From Lepidostoma basale (lineage: Eukaryota; Arthropoda; Insecta; Trichoptera; Lepidostomatidae), in the NCBI GenBank assembly GCA_022606425.2, contig JAHDVF020000734.1, positions 2,047,434-2,111,433 on the forward strand: a stretch of 64,000 bases of DNA, read 5' to 3'. Within the stretch, counting starts at the first letter, position 1. Every line of letters begins with the position of its first letter. The notes under the pieces are model-generated. The model made no database searches, was not told the DNA's origin, and saw only the letters and a list, made by a program, of their open reading frames with translations. The position numbers and the translations under genes are program-made. Below, piece by piece: positions 56,013-64,000 of the stretch.

Positions 56013-59000
56013 AGGTAGGAATTCTCAAGGTGATACATTGTCAATTGATACATTGAGATATTTATCGGCATTTTTCGGTGAGGTTGGGTTAGGTTAGGTT
56101 AGGTTAGTTTTTTTTTAATTTTTTTTTTTGCATTTTTTTATTGGAAATCTCAAGGTGTGACGTCAATTGATACATTGAGATATTTATCGGCAGATTTCGG
56201 TGAGGTTGGGTTAGGTTAGGTTAGGTTAGTTTTTTTTAAATTTTTTTTTTTGCATTTTTTTATTGGAAATCGCAAGGTGTGACGTCAATTGATACATTGA
56301 GATATTTATCGGCAGATTTCGGTGAGGTTGGGTTAGGTTAGGTTAGGTTAGTTTTTTTTTATTTTTTTTTTTTGCACTTTTTTATTGGAAATCTCAAGGT
56401 GTGACGTCAATTGATACATTGAGATATTTATCGGCATTTTTCGGTGAGGTTGGGTTAGGTTAGGTTAGGTTAGTTTTTTTTAAATTTTTTTTTTTGCATT
56501 TTTTTATTGGAAATCTCAAGGTGTGACGTCAACTGATACATTGAGATATTTATCGGCAGATTTCGGTGAGGTTGGGTTAGGTTAGGTTAGGTTAGTTTTT
56601 TTTTAATTTTTTTTTTTGCATTTTTTTATTGGAAATCTCAAGGTGTGACGTCAATTGATACATTGAGATATTTATCGGCAGATTTCGGTGAGGTTGGGTT
56701 AGGTTAGGTTAGGTTAGTTTTTTTTTAATTTTTTTTTTTGCATTTTTTTATCGGAAATCTCAAGGTGTGACGTCAATTGATACATTGAGATATTTATCGG
56801 CAGATTTCGGTGAGGTTGGGTTAGGTTAGGTTAGGTTAGTTTTTTTTTAATTTTTTTTTTTGCATTTTTTTATTGGAAATCTCAAGGTGTGACGTCAATT
56901 GATACATTGAGATATTTATCGGCAGATTTCGGTGAGGTTGGGTTAGGTTAGGTTAGGTTAGTTTTTTTTAATTTTTTTTTTGCATTTTTTTATTGGAAAT
57001 CTCAAGGTGTGACGTCAATTGATACATTGAGATATTTATCGGCATTTTTCGGTGAGGTTGGGTTAGGTTAGGTTAGGTTAGTTTTTTTTAAATTTTTTTT
57101 TTTGCATTTTTTTATTGGAAATCTCAAGGTGTGACGTCAACTGATACATTGAGATATTTATCGGCAAATTTTTTTTTTTGCATTTTTTTATTGGAAATCT
57201 CAAGGTGTGACGTCAACTGATACATTGAGATATTTATCGGCAGATTTCGGTGAGGTTGGGTTAGGTTAGGTTAGGTTAGTTTTTTTTAATTTTTTTTTTT
57301 GCATTTTTTTATTGGAAATCTCAAGGTGTGACGTCAATTGATACATTGAGATATTTATCGGCAGATTTCGGTGAGGTTGGGTTAGGTTAGGTTAGGTTAG
57401 TTTTTTTTTAATTTTTTTTTTTTGGAAATCTCAAGGTGTGACGTCAATTGATACATTGAGATATTTATCGGCAGATTTCGGTGAGGTTGGGTTAGGTTAG
57501 GTTAGGTTAGGTTAGTTTTTTTATTTTTTTTGCACTTTTTATTAAAATCTCAAAGGTGTGACGTCGAAGGTGATACATTGAGATATTTATCGGCATTTTT
57601 TCGGTGAGGTTAAGGTTTGGTTGGTTGGTTTTTAAATTTTTTTTTGCATTTTTATTAAATCTCAAGGTGTGACGTCAACTGATGCATTGAGATGTTATCG
57701 GCAGATTTCGGTGAGGTTGGTTAGGTTAGATTGGAGTTAGTTTTTTAATTTTTTTGCATTTTTTATTGCAAATCTCAAGGTGTGACGTCAATTGATACAT
57801 TGAGATATTTATCGGCAGATTTCGGTGAGGATGGGTTAGGTTAGGTTAGGTTAGTTTTTTTTAATTTTTTTTTTGCATTTTTTTATTGGAAATCTCAAGG
57901 TGTGACGTCAATTGATACATTGAGATATTTATCGGCATTTTTCGGTGAGGTTGGGTTAGGTTAGGTTAGGTTAGTTTTTTTAAAATTTTTTTTTTTGCAT
58001 TTTTTTATTGGAAATCTCAAGGTGTGACGTCAACTGATACATTGAGATATTTATCGGCAGATTTCGGTGAGGTTGGGTTAGGTTAGGTTAGGTTAGTTTT
58101 TTTTTAATTTTTTTTTTTGCATTTTTTTATTGGAAATCTCAAGGTGTGACGTCAATTGATACATTGAGATATTTATCGGCAGATTTCGGTGAGGTTGGGT
58201 TAGGTTAGGTTAGGTTAGTTTTTTTTTAATTTTTTTTTGCATTTTTTTATTTGAAATCTCAAGGTGTGACGTCAATCGATACATTGAGATATTTATCGGC
58301 AGATTTCGGTGAGGTTTTAGGTTAGGTTAGGTTAGTTTTTTTTTAATTTTTTGCATTTTTTTATTGGAAATCTCAAGGTGTGACGTCAATTGATACATTG
58401 AGATATTTATCGGCAGATTTCGGTGAGGTTGGGTTAGGTTAGGTTAGGTTAGTTTTTTTTTAATTTTTTTCTTTTGGAAATCTCAAGGTGTGACGTCAAT
58501 TGATACATTGAGATATTTATCGGCAGATTTCGGTGAGGTTGGGTTAGGTTAGGTTAGGTTAGTTTTTTTTTATTTTTTTTTTTTGCACTTTTTTATTGGA
58601 AATCTCAAGGTGTGACGTCAATTGATACATTGAGATATTTATCGGCATTTTTCGGTGAGGTTGGGTTAGGTTAGGTTAGGTTAGTTTTTTAAAAAAAATT
58701 TTTTTTGCATTTTTTTATTGGAAATCTCAAGGTGTGACGTCAACTGATACATTGAGATATTTATCGGCAGATTTCGGTGAGGTTGGGTTAGGTTAGGTTA
58801 GGTTAGTTTTTTTTTTTTAATTTTTTGCATTTTTTTATTGGAATTCTCAAGGTGTGACTTCAATTGATACATTGAGATATTTATCGGCAGATTTCGGTGA
58901 GGTTGGGTTAGGTTAGGTTAGGTTAGTTTTTTTTAAATTTTTTTTTTTGCATTTTTTTATTGGAAATCGCAAGGTGTGACGTCAATTGATACATTGAGAT

Positions 59001-62000
59001 ATTTATCGGCAGATTTCGGTGAGGTTGGGTTAGGTTAGGTTAGGTTAGTTTTTTTTTATTTTTTTTTTTTGCACTTTTTTATTGGAAATCTCAAGGTGTG
59101 ACGTCAATTGATACATTGAGATATTTATCGGCATTTTTCGGTGAGGTTGGGTTAGGTTAGGTTAGGTTAGTTTTTTTTAAATTTTTTTTTTTGCATTTTT
59201 TTATTGGAAATCTCAAGGTGTGACGTCAACTGATACATTGAGATATTTATCGGCAGATTTCGGTGAGGTTGGGTTAGGTTAGGTTAGGTTAGTTTTTTTT
59301 AATTTTTTTTTTTTGCATTTTTTTATTGGAAATCTCAAGGTGTGACGTCAATTGATACATTGAGATATTTATCGGCAGATTTCGGTGAGGTTGGGTTAGG
59401 TTAGGTTAGGTTAGGTTTTTTTTAATTTTTTTTTTTGCATTTTTTTATCGGAAATCTCAAGGTGTGACGTCAATTGATACATTGAGATATTTATCGGCAG
59501 ATTTCGGTGAGGTTGGGTTAGGTTAGGTTAGGTTAGTTTTTTTTAATTTTTTTTTTTGCATTTTTTTATTGGAAATCTCAAGGTGTGACGTCAATTGATA
59601 CATTGAGATATTTATCGGCAGATTTCGGTGAGGTTGGATTAGGTTAGGTTAGGTTAGTTTTTTTTAAATTTTTTGCATTTTTTTATTGGAAATCTCAAGG
59701 TGTGACGTCAATTGATACATTGAGATATTTATCGGCATTTTTCGGTGAGGTTGGGTTAGGTTAGGTTAGGTTAGTTTTTTTAAAATTTTTTTTTTTGCAT
59801 TTTTTTATTGGAAATCTCAAGGTGTGACGTCAACTGATACATTGAGATATTTATCGGCAGATTTCGGTGAGGTTGGGTTAGGTTAGGTTAGGTTAGTTTT
59901 TTTTAATTTTTTTTTTTTGCATTTTTTTATTGGAAATCTCAAGGTGTGACGTCAATTGATACATTGAGATATTTATCGGCAGATTTCGGTGAGGTTGGGT
60001 TAGGTTAGGTTAGGTTAGTTTTTTTTTAATTTTTTTCTTTTGGAAATCTCAAGGTGTGACGTCAATTGATACATTGAGATATTTATCGGCAGATTTCGGT
60101 GAGGTTGGGTTAGGTTAGGTTAGGTTAGTTTTTTTTTATTTTTTTTTTTTGCACTTTTTTATTGGAAATCTCAAGGTGTGACGTCAATTGATACATTGAG
60201 ATATTTATCGGCATTTTTCGGTGAGGTTGGGTTAGGTTAGGTTAGGTTAGTTTTTTAAAAAAAATTTTTTTTGCATTTTTTTATTGGAAATCTCAAGGTG
60301 TGACGTCAACTGATACATTGAGATATTTATTATCGGCAGATTTCGGTGAGGTTGGGTTAGGTTAGGTTAGGTTAGTTTTTTTTTAATTTTTTTTTTTGCA
60401 TTTTTTTATTGGAAATCTCAAGGTGTGACGTCAATTGATACATTGAGATATTTATCGGCAGATTTCGGTGAGGTTGGGTTAGGTTAGGTTAGGTTAGTTT
60501 TTTTTAAATTTTTTTTTTTGCATTTTTTTATTGGAAATCTCAAGGTGTGACGTCAATTGATACATTGAGATATTTATCGGCAGATTTCGGTGAGGTTGGG
60601 TTAGGTTAGGTTAGGTTAGTTTTTTTTTAATTTTTTTTTTTTGGAAATCTCAAGGTGTGACGTCAATTGATACATTGAGATATTTATCGGCAGATTTCGG
60701 TGAGGTTGGGTTAGGTTAGGTTAGGTTAGGTTTTTTTTAATTTTTTTTTTTGCATTTTTTTATCGGAAATCTCAAGGTGTGACGTCAATTGATACATTGA
60801 GATATTTATCGGCAGATTTCGGTGAGGTTGGGTTAGGTTAGGTTAGGTTAGTTTTTTTTTTATTAATTTTTTGTATTTTTTTATTGGAATTCTCAAGGTG
60901 TGACGTCAATTGATACATTGAGATATTTATCGGCAGATTTCGGTGAGGTTGGGTTAGGTTAGGTTAGGTTAGTTTTTTTTATTTAAATTTTTTAAATTTT
61001 TTTATTGGAATTCTCATGGTGTGACGTCAATTGATACATTGAGATATTTATCGGCAGATTTCGGTGAGGTTGGGTTAGGTTAGGTTAGGTTAGTTTTTTT
61101 TATTTTAATTTTTTGTATATTTTTATTGGAATTCTCAAGGTGTGACGTCAATTGATACATTGAGATATTAATCGGCAGATTTCGGTGAGGTTGGGTTAGG
61201 TTAGGTTAGTTTTTTTTATTTTTTAATTTTTTGTGTATTTTTTACAAATTCCTCAAGGTGTGACGTCAATTGATACATTGAGATATTTATCGGCAGATTT
61301 CTGGTGAGGTTGGGTTAGGTTAGGTTAGTTAGTTTTTTTTTATTTTAAATTTTTTATTTTTTTTATTGGAATTCTCAAGGTGTGACGTCAATTGATACAT
61401 TGAGATATTTATCGGCAGATTTCGGTGAGAAGGTTGGGTTAGGTTAGGTTAGTTAGTTTTTTTATTTTAATTTTTTTGTATTTTTTTTATTGGAATTCTC
61501 AAGGTGACGTCAATTGATACATTGAGATATTTATCGGCAGATTTCGGTGAGAGGTTGTTAGGTTAGGTTATTTTTTTTATTTTTTTTTAAATTTTTTGTA
61601 TTTTTTATTGGAATTCTCAAGGTGTGACGTCAATTGATACATTGAGATATTTATCGGCAGATTTCGGTGAGGTTGGGTTAGGTTAGGTTAGGTTAGTTTT
61701 TTTTTTGGATTTTTTTAGCGGGATTCTCTAGGTGGACGTCAATTGACACATTTAGATATTTATCGGCAGATTTCTGCAAGGTTGGGTTAGGTTAGGTTAG
61801 GTTATTTTTTTTATTTTTTTTTAAATTTTTTGTATTTTTTATTGGAATTCTCAAGGTGTGACGTCAATTGATACATTGAGATATTTATCGGCAGATTTCG
61901 GTGAGGTTGGGTTAGGTTAGGTTAGGTTAGTTTTTTTTATTTTAATTTTTTGTATTTTTTTATTGGAATTCTCAAGGTGTGACGTCAATTGATACATTGA

Positions 62001-64000
62001 GATATTTATCGGCAGAGTTCGGTGAGGTTGGGTTAGGTTAGGTTAGGTTAGTTTTTTTTATTTTAATTTTTTGTATTTTTTTATTGGAATTCTCAAGGTG
62101 TGACGTCAATTGATACATTTAGATATTTATCGGCAGATTTCGGTAAGGTTGGGTTAGGTTAGGTTAGGTTAGTTTTTTTTTGTATTTTTTTATTGGAATT
62201 CTCAAGGTGTGACGTCAATTGATACATTTAGATATTTATCGGCAGATTTCGGGTGAGGTTAGGTTAGGTTAGGTTAGGTTAGTTTTTTATTTTAATTTTG
62301 TATTTTTTTTTATTGGAATTCTCAAGGTGTGACGTCAATTGTTGTTAGAGATATTTACAGCAGATTCAGTGAGGTTAAGGTTAGGTTAGGTTAGGTTAGT
62401 TTTTTTTATTTTAATTTTTTGTATTTTTTTTGTTAGATTCTCAGGTGTGACGTCAATTGATACATTTGAGATATTTATCGGCAGATTTCGGTGAGGTTGG
62501 GTTAGGTTAGGTTAGGTTAGTTTTTTTTATTTTAATTTTTTGTATTTTTTTATTGGAATTCTCAAGGTGTGACGTCAATTGATACATTGAGATATTAATC
62601 GGCAGATTTCGGTGAGGTTGGGTTAGGTTAGGTTAGGTTAGTTTTTTTTATTTTAATTTTTTGTATTTTTTTATTGGAATTCTCAAGGTGTGACGTCAAT
62701 TGATACATTGAGATATTTATCGGCAGATTTCGGTGAGGTTGGGTTAGGTTAGGTTAGGTTAGTTTTTTTTATTTTAATTTTTTGTATTTTTTTATTGGAA
62801 TTCTCAAGGTGTGACGTCAATTGATACATTGAGATATTTATCGGCAGATTTCGGTGAGGTTGGGTTAGGTTAGGTTAGTTTAGTTTTTTTTATTTTAATT
62901 TTTTGTATTTTTTTATTGGAATTCTCAAGGTGTGACGTCAATTGATACATTGAGATATTTATCGGCAGATTTCGGTGAGGTTGGGTTAGGTTAGGTTAGG
63001 TTAGTTTTTTTTATTTTAATTTTTTGTATTTTTTTAGTGGAATTCTCAAGGTGTGACGTCAATTGACACATTAAGATATTTATCGGCAGATTTCTGTAAG
63101 GTTGGGTTAGGTTAGGTTAGGTTAGTTTTTTTTTTTGTATTTTTTTAGTGGAATTCTCAAGGTGTGACGTCGATTGACACATTTAGATATTTATCGGCAG
63201 ATTTCTGTAAGGTTGGGTTGGGTAAGGTTAGGTTAGTTTTTTTTTTTGTATTTTTTTAGTGAAATTCTCAAGGTGTGACGTCAATTGACACATTTAGATA
63301 TTTATCGGCAGATTTCTGTAAGGTTGGGTTAGGTAAGGTTAGGTTAGTTTTTTTTTTTGTATTTTTTTAGTGGAATTCTCAAGGTGTGACGTCAATTGAT
63401 ACATTGAGATATTTATCGGCAGATTTCGGTGAGGTGAGGTTAGGTTAGGTTAGTTTAGTTTTTTTTTTTTAATTTTTTGTATTTTTTTATTGGAATTCTC
63501 AAGGTGTGACGTCAATTGATACATTGAGATATTTATCGGCAGATTTCGGTGAGGTTGGGTTAGGTTAGGTTAGGTTAGTTTTTTTTATTTTAATTTTTTG
63601 TATTTTTTTATTGGAATTCTCAAGGTGTGACGTCAATTGATACATTGAGATATTTATCTGCAGATTTCGGTGAGGTTGGGTTAGGTTAGGTTAGGTTAGT
63701 TTTTTTTATTTTAATTTTTTGTATTTTTTTATTGGAATTCTCAAGGTGTGACGTCAATTGATACATTGAGATATTTATCGGCAGATTTCGGTGAGGTTGG
63801 GTTAGGTTAGGTTAGGTTAGTTTTTTTTATTTTAAATTTTTGTATTTTTTTATTGGAATTCTCAAGGTGTGACGTCAATTGATACATTGAGATATTTATC
63901 GGCAGATTTCGGTGAGGTTGGGTGAGGTTAGGTTAGGTTAGTTTTTTTTATTTTAATTTTTTGTATTTTTTTATTGGAATTCTCAAGGTGTGACGTCAAT
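56013..64000 (+). repeat. 122-bp satellite with TTAGG repeats and CRE palindrome
   Basis: About 65 head-to-tail units, mostly 119-123 bp, running off the window end. Each contains, in order: CTCAAGGTG, TGACGTCAATTGATACATTG, AGATATTTATCGGCA, TTTCGGTGAGGTTGGG, three or four TTAGG repeats, and a T-rich tract of 30-45 bases. TGACGTCA is the full cAMP-response-element palindrome and TTAGG the insect telomere unit. Up to about 60855 the tract ends TTTGCATTTTTTTATTGG then AAATCTC; beyond it reads TATTTTAATTTTTTGTAT and GGAATTCTC. No coding capacity. The location could be subtelomeric or heterochromatic; the window cannot tell. Confidence 0.96.

Noticed and set aside
56013..64000. CRISPR array or a true chromosome-end telomere
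   Set aside because: Units are contiguous 122-bp repeats without unique spacers, and TTAGG occupies only a fifth of each unit, so it is a satellite rather than a plain telomere tract.

Overview
The window reads as nuclear DNA of an insect: AT-rich, intron-containing genes with GT-AG splicing, TTAGG-type telomere-like repeats, and a dense, varied load of insect-type transposable elements (TEs). TE content and short motifs would fit Lepidoptera or Hemiptera; I cannot resolve the order from sequence alone. Two spliced host genes can be reconstructed, both on the + strand. Almost everything else is mobile or repetitive DNA, and most short open frames outside the two genes are TE remnants or chance frames.

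Layout. 1-3.2 kb: a minus-strand non-LTR element (LINE) broken by a mariner and by a 5'-truncated second LINE with a 13-bp target duplication. 3.6-21.4 kb: LINE ends, an internally deleted mariner, two mariner relics, a foldback element with CACAGTG ends, a terminal-inverted-repeat (TIR) element with TTAGGGTGGCC ends, a tRNA-like sequence and a CpG-rich block at 19.4-20.1 kb. 21.4-27.0 kb: a 14-exon gene for a protein of about 905 residues with two BTB/POZ domains and a UBA/CUE-like C-terminus. 28.5-36.5 kb: LINE and jockey fragments and a complete but mutated Transib (RAG1-related) transposon holding a tRNA-Gly-type SINE. 36.9-42.8 kb: a six-exon POLDIP3/SKAR-like RNA-binding protein gene of 421 residues, with a 4.1-kb last intron holding piggyBac and DD41D-mariner copies in antisense. 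42.9-54.2 kb: LINE pieces, a fragmented hAT element, a non-coding duplication, and a Helitron carrying LINE and Penelope pieces.

56.0-64.0 kb and beyond: a satellite of roughly 65 units of about 122 bp. Each unit holds three to four TTAGG repeats, the CRE palindrome TGACGTCA and long T-tracts. There are two sequence subtypes with an abrupt switch near 60.86 kb and signs of higher-order organisation.

The most notable items are the TTAGG/CRE satellite, the complete Transib with RAG-signal-like ends and CGGCG target duplications, the foldback element sharing those ends, and a GC-AG intron in the BTB gene. The two host genes show no obvious functional link to each other.
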